Positions 52,628-64,000 of a stretch of DNA of 64,000 bases are shown here, one piece after another. This DNA is from Lytechinus pictus (taxonomy: Eukaryota > Echinodermata > Echinoidea > Temnopleuroida > Toxopneustidae). The stretch spans positions 3,797,001-3,861,000 of the forward strand of contig NC_087258.1 of NCBI RefSeq assembly GCF_037042905.1. The letters are read 5' to 3'. Numbering within the stretch: the first letter of the stretch is position 1; each line of letters opens with the position of its first letter. Made by a program: the position numbers and the translations under genes. Below the pieces are notes generated by a model. It ran no database searches. It was not told the origin of the DNA and saw only the letters and a program-made list of their open reading frames with translations.

Positions 52628-53002
52628 TTACTTGTTGTTCATGTTCAGACAAAGCTTATATACTTTGCTGGATTGGTTTACTTTACTGTAACTAGCCTGT
52701 TTGAAAGTTATTTCCCCTGACAGTAGTTTGGAGAGGGTGGTGTTCACCTCCTCCTTTGATCTGATGGCTTTTAGAGAGAGAAGGGTGGAAGGCTTGAGCA
52801 ATGTTGATGACTGGGCTTTTATTGATTTCTGCTTCCATGCTTTCATTACTTGATCAATCAAGGACCAGATGTCGGCTGGTTGACTGGCAAGAAATGTATG
52901 GATGCGGTATTTCATTTGAATAAGTACCTGCCTCCTTTTCGTATAGAAATATTTGCCTTTGACTGGGGTAATTTCTGTTTTTGAAGAATTTAGGCTGTGC
53001 AT
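52628..53002 (-). CDS. Unrecognised ORF, probable exon
   Basis: 124 codons starting MHSLNSSKTEITPVKGKYFY and ending VNQSSKVYKLCLNMNNK, Lys/Ser-rich and without a recognised domain. Its first part (52938-53002) lies in a 268-bp sequence that is also present in every unit of the 2462-bp array, where the frame changes after GKYFYT. It is therefore probably part of the gene, or gene-derived element, from which the array grew. Acceptor-like sequence is present upstream, but the exon edges are not certain. Confidence 0.4.
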   Translation of the reverse strand: MHSLNSSKTEITPVKGKYFYTKRRQVLIQMKYRIHTFLASQPADIWSLIDQVMKAWKQKSIKAQSSTLLKPSTLLSLKAIRSKEEVNTTLSKLLSGEITFKQASYSKVNQSSKVYKLCLNMNNK

Positions 53003-53205
53003 ACACTTCCCAAAATCGCAGATGGTTATATTATGATTCCCATAATCAGAAAGTGCTCAAATTCTCTGATTAAATATACCTAATGAGGTACCTGGAGATA
53101 ACTGTTTACTGGTATCTAGGGATATCATAATTGCCAGATATAAAGCTGTCTCTTGTTTCTTTTCTAAAATTCTAGAAATCCACCTTGGTATGTTTTGGTA
53201 GGTTC
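52938..53205. repeat. 268-bp sequence shared with each 2462-bp array unit
   Basis: Matches 54424-54692 and the same position in units 2-4 with a single-base indel. In unit context it is flanked by different sequence on both sides (CCTTTAAGGG to the left, TTAAGCAAGATG to the right). On the minus strand the frame TYQNIPRWISRILEKKQETA and then LYLAIMISLDTSKQLSPGTS stays open across it. Confidence 0.85.
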
Positions 53206-53309
53206 CACAGGCGAGTCCACATGCGAGTCCACAGGCGAGTCCACAGGCGAGTCCACAGGCGAGTCCACAGGCGAGTCCACAGGCGAGTCCACATGCGAGT
53301 CCACAGCAC
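53206..53309. repeat. 12-bp minisatellite, about 8 units
   Basis: Tandem GCGAGTCCACAG units, a few with AT in place of AG. Since 12 is a multiple of three, every frame stays open. The minus strand gives PVDS repeats in one frame and CGLA in another. An acceptor-like TTGCAG|GAACAAAAC precedes the TKQKRKRRAVDSHVDSP reading near 53335. Confidence 0.9.
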
Positions 53310-53671
53310 GACGTTTTCTCTTTTGTTTTGTTCCTGCAACATGCATATGAAAATGAAGTATATTTAGTTGACAAACTACACTATTTACGTACATGTACTA
53401 GTACTCATGGTATTCTTGGAGTTCTACTTTGGCACGAATCCAACCATAACCGATAATGGTCAGAAACCCATGTCCAAAATTTGTCGTGTCACTCACGCAC
53501 CGTTTTTTAATCATAACTTACTTGACAAATTGTAGAATTCAAATCCAACTGGTCATGGCACATACCAGTCCTACATTATACATAATATGGTAGTCATGAT
53601 CCATTCATAACCTCCAAGTGGGAAGATAGGTGCCCTTCCAACTCTCAGATTGTCGTGTCACTCACGTTTAA

Positions 53672-53757
53672 ATATGACCACATGCAAGTCCACAGGCGAG
53701 TCCACAGGCGAGTCCACAGGCGAGTCCACAGGCGAGTCCACATGCGAGTCCACAGCA
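53672..53757. repeat. 12-bp minisatellite, second array, about 6 units
   Basis: The same unit as at 53206-53309, followed by the same flank AGCACGACGTTTTCTCTTTT up to TTTAGTTGACAAACTAC (53307-53379 and 53754-53826). So the segment was duplicated and the array length then changed. Confidence 0.88.
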
Positions 53758-55287
53758 CGACGTTTTCTCTTTTGTTTTGTTCCTGCAACATGCATATGAA
53801 AATAAAGTATATTTAGTTGACAAACTACAATTAATAGCAATGTCTTGAAACAAAAAAGGGCACTAAGTGCCTAGTTGTAAGTTAGGATGCCCGAGGAATT
53901 TGACACTCTAGTGAACGAATAAATATCTATGTTCATCCACGAACCGGTACTTTATAACCGGCAAAACTTCATAAAATTATACTTTGGAAAATAGACATGG
54001 TCCAAAATTGCCTAAGACGCTAGCAAGTTCTGTCAATAATGTATCACACAATCTGTATGGGGTAGTAACCTTTGTCAAATAATATACCACACAAAACAGC
54101 AAAATATGCATTGCCCACATTACTACACAACACAAAAGCCACAGAAGCCTTCCGAATCCGGTAGAATACTACACCTTACAAACCCACACAGTTTCACAGT
54201 TGTATGGTACTGTATCGTGTAGTAGGGTTGGGGTTAATAAATTTTGTTTTGTTAAATTTGGGATAAAATTGTGTGGGTTGCAGGGTTTTGAGCAGGTCGG
54301 TCGGGTAACCCGGAAACAAACACTTATTTTTGTGTTGTCTAGCATTAGCGATGCAAAACATGCAGGAGATGGCATTAAGTTGTGTCCAAAGAACTACAAA
54401 GGCATGCATTTTACCTTTAAGGGTTCGTATAGAAATATTTGCCTTTGACTGGGGTAATTTCTGTTTTTGAAGAATTTAGGCTGTGCATACACTTCCCCAA
54501 AATCGCAGATGGTTATATTATGATTCCCATAATCAGAAAGTGCTCAAATTCTCTGATTAAATATACCTAATGAGGTACCTGGAGATAACTGTTTACTGGT
54601 ATCTAGGGATATCATAATTGCCAGATATAAAGCTGTCTCTTGTTTCTTTTCTAAAATTCTAGAAATCCACCTTGGTATGTTTTGGTAGGTTCTTAAGCAA
54701 GATGAAATAATTTTAATAACAGTAATTATTCTAATAATAACAACAACAAAAATAATAACATGATGATTAATAAAATTATATTTAAATTAGGGGTTCATTC
54801 ATAAGATTTTGGGTATGAACGTAGCATTATTCCCAGTTTTGTGTTTGTTTTAATAGAATTATATCTATACTATAAATATTGCCACTCAAAACATAATTAT
54901 TTTTGAGAAGTACTATAGTAGAATAAAACACAAAACGACTCAGAAATGTCCGTCCGTGACTCTGCATTATGCACCCCTACGACCAAAATGGTTTGTTCCA
55001 GGACATAACGACTGCTCCAATTTTTTTCACCCATGTTCTACTAACTAGAGATGTTGTTGAAAAATCTTAGACAGGTTTCATTACATAAAGCTAAAATAAT
55101 TTTTTTTCACAAACATGCCAACATTAAACCGATCAGGCTCTATAAGCCTCTGGGAACAGTAAGAAGCACATATTTGAAATAACCAAAGCCTCTTCTTCAC
55201 GGTCCATGTATTTTTTTTCACACACTATTCTTATTTTCCACAAAATTTTGCCCAAAAGACAGCTACGTGCATGAGCTCATTACGTAC

Positions 55288-55481
55288 CTTTAAACCATAT
55301 TGTTCCCGCACTGACTGTGCGCCCTGTGGCTGTTTTCAAAACAAACCGGTCATCTGGGTTGTGTTTTCGCAAAGTAATAATACTTGCGAGCACGTTTCTT
55401 TTGGTTGACGGATCCCTAACATGATATAAAAGAGGTCGAGAGGCCATTTCTTTTGGTGAATCCATCCTCACATGAAAAGAG
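55288..55481 (-). CDS. Exon-like ORF of array unit 1
   Basis: 194 nt between the acceptor CTCTCTTTTCAG|CTC and the donor TTTAAAG|GTACGT (minus strand). It encodes SFHVRMDSPKEMASRPLLYH, then VRDPSTKRNVLASIITLRKH and NPDDRFVLKTATGRTVSAGT with IWFK. No family is recognised, but the composition looks globular and codon-like. The length is not divisible by three, so simple repetition of this exon alone in a transcript would shift frame. Whether it is expressed is unknown. Confidence 0.5.
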
Positions 55482-57749
55482 CTGAAAAGAGAGATAGAGA
55501 AAAAACAAACAAACATAAAACTGTGTCAAAAACTCTTATAGAAATTGGCTAGTATGGATTGGGTAATATGTTTGAGAATAAACGAGAGCCCGCGAACAGG
55601 TATTTTGAGGGTGTCTGTCGCTATCTGGCGGCATTTATCCATGGGATAATTGGATGGATTTTAATCCTGGTTGGAGAGAATTGTGCCGAGATCCCTCTAG
55701 AATAGAGGAGAGCTTGGGGCCCGGTATATCTATGGGATAATCGGATGGATTTTAATCCTGGATGGAAAAAATTGTACCGAGATCCCTCTTTCTTTCTTGT
55801 TATTAAAATTCATGAACTTTAACATCTTGGCTTTCAAATGACACCAAGTTTGTCTTATTTGAACCATTTTGAATTTTAAGTCATGAGTGATCAAATAGCT
55901 TGGACTTGCCCTTTAACTGACAGTTGATTATGTCAAACTAATATACTGTTGAGTTTATAGCTATAATTTAACGTTTGACTGAAAAATTGCGATTTTCTTC
56001 TAAAAGAGACCGGCGGTCCACTTTAGAAAACAAAGAAAATAAAAAAATAATTGTTACGTTTTCGTTCCTTATTTCCAAACTAGAAGGTTTTTAGACCTGA
56101 AACTTTCCAGGAATTCTTCAGATGTCAGAAGTCATCTGCAGATGATATTTCATTGAGATTTGGAGCACTTGCAAATGAGGGCTACTGCCTTTAAGCGACA
56201 ATTTAATTTTGGTTTTGTCGGTACATTTTGGGTTTGTCGGTACATTTGGGTGTCTTTTTGGTCTGCTCCCTTATGGAGCAGATCAACATGTAACTGCAAA
56301 TAACTACAAAAACATATCTTTAGAACTACATTCATACACTTTGATTGATGCTAGAGGGTGCTTGACACTCTAGTGAACGAATAAATATCTATGTTCATCC
56401 ACGAACCGGTACTTTATAACCGGCAAAACTTCATAAAATTATACTTTGGAAAATAGACATGGCCCAAAATTGCCTAAGACGCTAGCAAGTTCTGTCAATA
56501 ATGTATCACACAATCTGTATGGGGTAGTAACCTCTGTCAAATAATATACCACACAAAACAGCAAAATATGCATTGCCCACATTACTACACAACACAAAAG
56601 CCACAGAAGCCTTCCGAATCCGGTAGAATACTACACCTTACAAACCCACACAGTTTCACAGTTGTATGGTACTGTATCGTGTAGTAGGGTTGGGGTTAAT
56701 AAATTTTGTTTTGTTAAATTTGGGATAAAATTGTGTGGGTTGCAGGGTTTTGAGCAGGTCGGTCGGGTAACCCGGAAACAAACACTTATTTTTGTGTTGT
56801 CTAGCATTAGCGATGCAAAACATGCAGGAGATGGCATTAAGTTGTGTCCAAAGAACTACAAAGGCATGCATTTTACCTTTAAGGGTTCGTATAGAAATAT
56901 TTGCCTTTGACTGGGGTAATTTCTGTTTTTGAAGAATTTAGGCTGTGCATACACTTCCCCAAAATCGCAGATGGTTATATTATGATTCCCATAATCAGAA
57001 AGTGCTCAAATTCTCTGATTAAATATACCTAATGAGGTACCTGGAGATAACTGTTTACTGGTATCTAGGGATATCATAATTGCCAGATATAAAGCTGTCT
57101 CTTGTTTCTTTTCTAAAATTCTAGAAATCCACCTTGGTATGTTTTGGTAGGTTCTTAAGCAAGATGAAATAATTTTAATAACAGTAATTATTCTAATAAT
57201 AACAACAACAAAAATAATAACATGATGATTAATAAAATTATATTTAAATTAGGGGTTCATTCATAAGATTTTGGGTATGAACGTAGCATTATTCCCAGTT
57301 TTGTGTTTGTTTTAATAGAATTATATCTATACTATAAATATTGCCACTCAAAACATAATTATTTTTGAGAAGTACTATAGTAGAATAAAACACAAAACGA
57401 CTCAGAAATGTCCGTCCGTGACTCTGCATTATGCACCCCTACGACCAAAATGGTTTGTTCCAGGACATAACGACTGCTCCAATTTTTTTCACCCATGTTC
57501 TACTAACTAGAGATGTTGTTGAAAAATCTTAGACAGGTTTCATTACATAAAGCTAAAATAATTTTTTTTCACAAACATGCCAACATTAAACCGATCAGGC
57601 TCTATAAGCCTCTGGGAACAGTAAGAAGCACATATTTGAAATAACCAAAGCCTCTTCTTCACGGTCCATGTATTTTTTTTCACACACTATTCTTATTTTC
57701 CACAAAATTTTGCCCAAAAGACAGCTACGTGCATGAGCTCATTACGTAC

Positions 57750-57943
57750 CTTTAAACCATATTGTTCCCGCACTGACTGTGCGCCCTGTGGCTGTTTTCA
57801 AAACAAACCGGTCATCTGGGTTGTGTTTTCGCAAAGTAATAATACTTGCGAGCACGTTTCTTTTGGTTGACGGATCCCTAACATGATATAAAAGAGGTCG
57901 AGAGGCCATTTCTTTTGGTGAATCCATCCTCACATGAAAAGAG
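57750..57943 (-). CDS. Exon-like ORF of array unit 2
   Basis: Identical in translation to the unit 1 exon, with the same splice signals (CTCTTTTCAG and AAAG|GTACGT). Confidence 0.5.
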
Positions 57944-60211
57944 CTGAAAAGAGAGATAGAGAAAAAACAAACAAACATAAAACTGTGTCAAAAACTCTTA
58001 TAGAAATTGGCTAGTATGGATTGGGTAATATGTTTGAGAATAAACGAGAGCCCGCGAACAGGTATTTTGAGGGTGTCTGTCGCTATCTGGCGGCATTTAT
58101 CCATGGGATAATTGGATGGATTTTAATCCTGGTTGGAGAGAATTGTGCCGAGATCCCTCTAGAATAGAGGAGAGCTTGGGGCCCGGTATATCTATGGGAT
58201 AATCGGATGGATTTTAATCCTGGATGGAAAAAATTGTACCGAGATCCCTCTTTCTTTCTTGTTATTAAAATTCATGAACTTTAACATCTTGGCTTTCAAA
58301 TGACACCAAGTTTGTCTTATTTGAACCATTTTGAATTTTAAGTCATGAGTGATCAAATAGCTTGGACTTGCCCTTTAACTGACAGTTGATTATGTCAAAC
58401 TAATATACTGTTGAGTTTATAGCTATAATTTAACGTTTGACTGAAAAATTGCGATTTTCTTCTAAAAGAGACCGGCGGTCCACTTTAGAAAACAAAGAAA
58501 ATAAAAAAATAATTGTTACGTTTTCGTTCCTTATTTCCAAACTAGAAGGTTTTTAGACCTGAAACTTTCCAGGAATTCTTCAGATGTCAGAAGTCATCTG
58601 CAGATGATATTTCATTGAGATTTGGAGCACTTGCAAATGAGGGCTACTGCCTTTAAGCGACAATTTAATTTTGGTTTTGTCGGTACATTTTGGGTTTGTC
58701 GGTACATTTGGGTGTCTTTTTGGTCTGCTCCCTTATGGAGCAGATCAACATGTAACTGCAAATAACTACAAAAACATATCTTTAGAACTACATTCATACA
58801 CTTTGATTGATGCTAGAGGGTGCTTGACACTCTAGTGAACGAATAAATATCTATGTTCATCCACGAACCGGTACTTTATAACCGGCAAAACTTCATAAAA
58901 TTATACTTTGGAAAATAGACATGGCCCAAAATTGCCTAAGACGCTAGCAAGTTCTGTCAATAATGTATCACACAATCTGTATGGGGTAGTAACCTCTGTC
59001 AAATAATATACCACACAAAACAGCAAAATATGCATTGCCCACATTACTACACAACACAAAAGCCACAGAAGCCTTCCGAATCCGGTAGAATACTACACCT
59101 TACAAACCCACACAGTTTCACAGTTGTATGGTACTGTATCGTGTAGTAGGGTTGGGGTTAATAAATTTTGTTTTGTTAAATTTGGGATAAAATTGTGTGG
59201 GTTGCAGGGTTTTGAGCAGGTCGGTCGGGTAACCCGGAAACAAACACTTATTTTTGTGTTGTCTAGCATTAGCGATGCAAAACATGCAGGAGATGGCATT
59301 AAGTTGTGTCCAAAGAACTACAAAGGCATGCATTTTACCTTTAAGGGTTCGTATAGAAATATTTGCCTTTGACTGGGGTAATTTCTGTTTTTGAAGAATT
59401 TAGGCTGTGCATACACTTCCCCAAAATCGCAGATGGTTATATTATGATTCCCATAATCAGAAAGTGCTCAAATTCTCTGATTAAATATACCTAATGAGGT
59501 ACCTGGAGATAACTGTTTACTGGTATCTAGGGATATCATAATTGCCAGATATAAAGCTGTCTCTTGTTTCTTTTCTAAAATTCTAGAAATCCACCTTGGT
59601 ATGTTTTGGTAGGTTCTTAAGCAAGATGAAATAATTTTAATAACAGTAATTATTCTAATAATAACAACAACAAAAATAATAACATGATGATTAATAAAAT
59701 TATATTTAAATTAGGGGTTCATTCATAAGATTTTGGGTATGAACGTAGCATTATTCCCAGTTTTGTGTTTGTTTTAATAGAATTATATCTATACTATAAA
59801 TATTGCCACTCAAAACATAATTATTTTTGAGAAGTACTATAGTAGAATAAAACACAAAACGACTCAGAAATGTCCGTCCGTGACTCTGCATTATGCACCC
59901 CTACGACCAAAATGGTTTGTTCCAGGACATAACGACTGCTCCAATTTTTTTCACCCATGTTCTACTAACTAGAGATGTTGTTGAAAAATCTTAGACAGGT
60001 TTCATTACATAAAGCTAAAATAATTTTTTTTCACAAACATGCCAACATTAAACCGATCAGGCTCTATAAGCCTCTGGGAACAGTAAGAAGCACATATTTG
60101 AAATAACCAAAGCCTCTTCTTCACGGTCCATGTATTTTTTTTCACACACCATTCTTATTTTCCACAAAATTTTGCCCAAAAGACAGCTACGTGCATGAGC
60201 TCATTACGTAC

Positions 60212-60405
60212 CTTTAAACCATATTGTTCCCGCACTGACTGTGCGCCCTGTGGCTGTTTTCAAAACAAACCGGTCATCTGGGTTGTGTTTTCGCAAAGTA
60301 ATAATACTTGCGAGCACGTTTCTTTTGGTTGACGGATCCCTAACATGATATAAAAGAGGTCGAGAGGCCATTTCTTTTGGTGAATCCATCCTCACATGAA
60401 AAGAG
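60212..60405 (-). CDS. Exon-like ORF of array unit 3
   Basis: Identical in translation to the unit 1 exon. The substitution that marks unit 3 (near 60149) lies outside it. Confidence 0.5.
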
Positions 60406-62673
60406 CTGAAAAGAGAGATAGAGAAAAAACAAACAAACATAAAACTGTGTCAAAAACTCTTATAGAAATTGGCTAGTATGGATTGGGTAATATGTTTGAG
60501 AATAAACGAGAGCCCGCGAACAGGTATTTTGAGGGTGTCTGTCGCTATCTGGCGGCATTTATCCATGGGATAATTGGATGGATTTTAATCCTGGTTGGAG
60601 AGAATTGTGCCGAGATCCCTCTAGAATAGAGGAGAGCTTGGGGCCCGGTATATCTATGGGATAATCGGATGGATTTTAATCCTGGATGGAAAAAATTGTA
60701 CCGAGATCCCTCTTTCTTTCTTGTTATTAAAATTCATGAACTTTAACATCTTGGCTTTCAAATGACACCAAGTTTGTCTTATTTGAACCATTTTGAATTT
60801 TAAGTCATGAGTGATCAAATAGCTTGGACTTGCCCTTTAACTGACAGTTGATTATGTCAAACTAATATACTGTTGAGTTTATAGCTATAATTTAACGTTT
60901 GACTGAAAAATTGCGATTTTCTTCTAAAAGAGACCGGCGGTCCACTTTAGAAAACAAAGAAAATAAAAAAATAATTGTTACGTTTTCGTTCCTTATTTCC
61001 AAACTAGAAGGTTTTTAGACCTGAAACTTTCCAGGAATTCTTCAGATGTCAGAAGTCATCTGCAGATGATATTTCATTGAGATTTGGAGCACTTGCAAAT
61101 GAGGGCTACTGCCTTTAAGCGACAATTTAATTTTGGTTTTGTCGGTACATTTTGGGTTTGTCGGTACATTTGGGTGTCTTTTTGGTCTGCTCCCTTATGG
61201 AGCAGATCAACATGTAACTGCAAATAACTACAAAAACATATCTTTAGAACTACATTCATACACTTTGATTGATGCTAGAGGGTGCTTGACACTCTAGTGA
61301 ACGAATAAATATCTATGTTCATCCACGAACCGGTACTTTATAACCGGCAAAACTTCATAAAATTATACTTTGGAAAATAGACATGGCCCAAAATTGCCTA
61401 AGACGCTAGCAAGTTCTGTCAATAATGTATCACACAATCTGTATGGGGTAGTAACCTCTGTCAAATAATATACCACACAAAACAGCAAAATATGCATTGC
61501 CCACATTACTACACAACACAAAAGCCACAGAAGCCTTCCGAATCCGGTAGAATACTACACCTTACAAACCCACACAGTTTCACAGTTGTATGGTACTGTA
61601 TCGTGTAGTAGGGTTGGGGTTAATAAATTTTGTTTTGTTAAATTTGGGATAAAATTGTGTGGGTTGCAGGGTTTTGAGCAGGTCGGTCGGGTAACCCGGA
61701 AACAAACACTTATTTTTGTGTTGTCTAGCATTAGCGATGCAAAACATGCAGGAGATGGCATTAAGTTGTGTCCAAAGAACTACAAAGGCATGCATTTTAC
61801 CTTTAAGGGTTCGTATAGAAATATTTGCCTTTGACTGGGGTAATTTCTGTTTTTGAAGAATTTAGGCTGTGCATACACTTCCCCAAAATCGCAGATGGTT
61901 ATATTATGATTCCCATAATCAGAAAGTGCTCAAATTCTCTGATTAAATATACCTAATGAGGTACCTGGAGATAACTGTTTACTGGTATCTAGGGATATCA
62001 TAATTGCCAGATATAAAGCTGTCTCTTGTTTCTTTTCTAAAATTCTAGAAATCCACCTTGGTATGTTTTGGTAGGTTCTTAAGCAAGATGAAATAATTTT
62101 AATAACAGTAATTATTCTAATAATAACAACAACAAAAATAATAACATGATGATTAATAAAATTATATTTAAATTAGGGGTTCATTCATAAGATTTTGGGT
62201 ATGAACGTAGCATTATTCCCAGTTTTGTGTTTGTTTTAATAGAATTATATCTATACTATAAATATTGCCACTCAAAACATAATTATTTTTGAGAAGTACT
62301 ATAGTAGAATAAAACACAAAACGACTCAGAAATGTCCGTCCGTGACTCTGCATTATGCACCCCTACGACCAAAATGGTTTGTTCCAGGACATAACGACTG
62401 CTCCAATTTTTTTCACCCATGTTCTACTAACTAGAGATGTTGTTGAAAAATCTTAGACAGGTTTCATTACATAAAGCTAAAATAATTTTTTTTCACAAAC
62501 ATGCCAACATTAAACCGATCAGGCTCTATAAGCCTCTGGGAACAGTAAGAAGCACATATTTGAAATAACCAAAGCCTCTTCTTCACGGTCCATGTATTTT
62601 TTTTCACACACTATTCTTATTTTCCACAAAATTTTGCCCAAAAGACAGCTACGTGCATGAGCTCATTACGTAC

Positions 62674-62867
62674 CTTTAAACCATATTGTTCCCGCACTGA
62701 CTGTGCGCCCTGTGGCTGTTTTCAAAACAAACCGGTCATCTGGGTTGTGTTTTCGCAAAGTAATAATACTTGCGAGCACGTTTCTTTTGGTTGACGGATC
62801 CCTAACATGATATAAAAGAGGTCGAGAGGCCATTTCTTTTGGTGAATCCATCCTCACATGAAAAGAG
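62674..62867 (-). CDS. Exon-like ORF of array unit 4
   Basis: Identical in translation to the unit 1 exon, with both splice signals intact. Unit 5 is cut by the window edge before this position. Confidence 0.5.
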
Positions 62868-64000
62868 CTGAAAAGAGAGATAGAGAAAAAACAAACAAAC
62901 ATAAAACTGTGTCAAAAACTCTTATAGAAATTGGCTAGTATGGATTGGGTAATATGTTTGAGAATAAACGAGAGCCCGCGAACAGGTATTTTGAGGGTGT
63001 CTGTCGCTATCTGGCGGCATTTATCCATGGGATAATTGGATGGATTTTAATCCTGGTTGGAGAGAATTGTGCCGAGATCCCTCTAGAATAGAGGAGAGCT
63101 TGGGGCCCGGTATATCTATGGGATAATCGGATGGATTTTAATCCTGGATGGAAAAAATTGTACCGAGATCCCTCTTTCTTTCTTGTTATTAAAATTCATG
63201 AACTTTAACATCTTGGCTTTCAAATGACACCAAGTTTGTCTTATTTGAACCATTTTGAATTTTAAGTCATGAGTGATCAAATAGCTTGGACTTGCCCTTT
63301 AACTGACAGTTGATTATGTCAAACTAATATACTGTTGAGTTTATAGCTATAATTTAACGTTTGACTGAAAAATTGCGATTTTCTTCTAAAAGAGACCGGC
63401 GGTCCACTTTAGAAAACAAAGAAAATAAAAAAATAATTGTTACGTTTTCGTTCCTTATTTCCAAACTAGAAGGTTTTTAGACCTGAAACTTTCCAGGAAT
63501 TCTTCAGATGTCAGAAGTCATCTGCAGATGATATTTCATTGAGATTTGGAGCACTTGCAAATGAGGGCTACTGCCTTTAAGCGACAATTTAATTTTGGTT
63601 TTGTCGGTACATTTTGGGTTTGTCGGTACATTTGGGTGTCTTTTTGGTCTGCTCCCTTATGGAGCAGATCAACATGTAACTGCAAATAACTACAAAAACA
63701 TATCTTTAGAACTACATTCATACACTTTGATTGATGCTAGAGGGTGCTTGACACTCTAGTGAACGAATAAATATCTATGTTCATCCACGAACCGGTACTT
63801 TATAACCGGCAAAACTTCATAAAATTATACTTTGGAAAATAGACATGGCCCAAAATTGCCTAAGACGCTAGCAAGTTCTGTCAATAATGTATCACACAAT
63901 CTGTATGGGGTAGTAACCTCTGTCAAATAATATACCACACAAAACAGCAAAATATGCATTGCCCACATTACTACACAACACAAAAGCCACAGAAGCCTTC

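Larger units (their letters stand above)
53900..64000. repeat. Tandem array of 2462-bp units, at least 4.1 copies, open at the right edge
   Basis: Units start at TTGACACTCTAGTGAACG: 53900, 56362, 58824, 61286 and 63748 (the last partial). The spacing is exactly 2462 each time and the units differ by only a few substitutions (for example GGTCCAAAAT in unit 1 versus GGCCCAAAAT later, and CACACCATTC in unit 3 versus CACACTATTC in the others). Each unit contains the 268-bp shared segment, an exon-like ORF on the minus strand and an internal near-repeat (ATGGGATAATTGGATGGATT / ATGGGATAATCGGATGGATT). The array continues beyond the window. Confidence 0.95.

Noticed and set aside
53206..53757. Array of 12-bp units as a CRISPR array
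   Set aside because: The repeats are contiguous with no unique spacers, and this is a eukaryotic genome.
54169..63721. ORFs of 61, 68, 71 and 82 codons repeated in each array unit
   Set aside because: They lack splice signals and overlap on opposite strands; repetition is due only to unit duplication. Only the 194-nt exon-like ORF was kept.

Overview
This window is metazoan nuclear DNA: AT-rich, intron-bearing and packed with transposable elements. The best guess is a marine deuterostome, probably a sea urchin. The clues are a tRNA-derived SINE, an LTR element primed by a tRNA-Leu-type site, DIRS-type tyrosine-recombinase retroelements, and several long palindromic foldback families. No species can be named from the sequence alone.

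One intact cellular gene is recognisable. PEX10, the peroxisomal RING E3 ubiquitin ligase subunit, lies on the + strand. Seven coding exons between 16215 and 39187 join in frame to give 300 codons plus a stop. Every junction has GT/AG and the phases match. All eight zinc ligands of the C3HC4 RING are present. About 96% of the gene is intron, and the introns hold a 3.8 kb palindrome (intron 1), a decayed DIRS-type element and a 1.9 kb palindrome carrying ten RFX/X-box palindromes (intron 3), and a SINE plus two short TIR elements (intron 6).

Layout: 1-3.3 kb, LINE reverse transcriptase remnant and a nest of palindromic elements; 3.4-5.8 kb, two copies of a GC-ended TIR element, each with an 8-bp target duplication; 5.98-8.4 kb, a recent 1208-bp tandem duplication; 8.4-15.9 kb, low-complexity tracts, a SINE with a 7SL-like head, a TIR element and a 2 kb foldback; 16.2-39.2 kb, PEX10; 39.2-47.5 kb, tandem repeats, a decayed THAP-associated ORF and gypsy-type LTR pieces in both orientations; 47.5-52.5 kb (minus strand), a THAP zinc-finger exon, decayed downstream exons and SGNH-hydrolase-like ORF remnants; 52.6-53.9 kb, an unrecognised ORF and 12-bp minisatellites; 53.9-64.0 kb, at least 4.1 near-identical head-to-tail copies of a 2462-bp unit that runs off the end. 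Each unit carries an exon-like ORF with good splice signals.

Nothing bacterial, operonic or CRISPR-like is present. Most six-frame ORFs here are chance or repeat-derived. The observations most worth following up are the X-box array inside PEX10, the 2462-bp array, the shared sequence between the THAP gene's 5' flank and the 12.8-14.8 kb foldback, and the 7SL-like SINE head.
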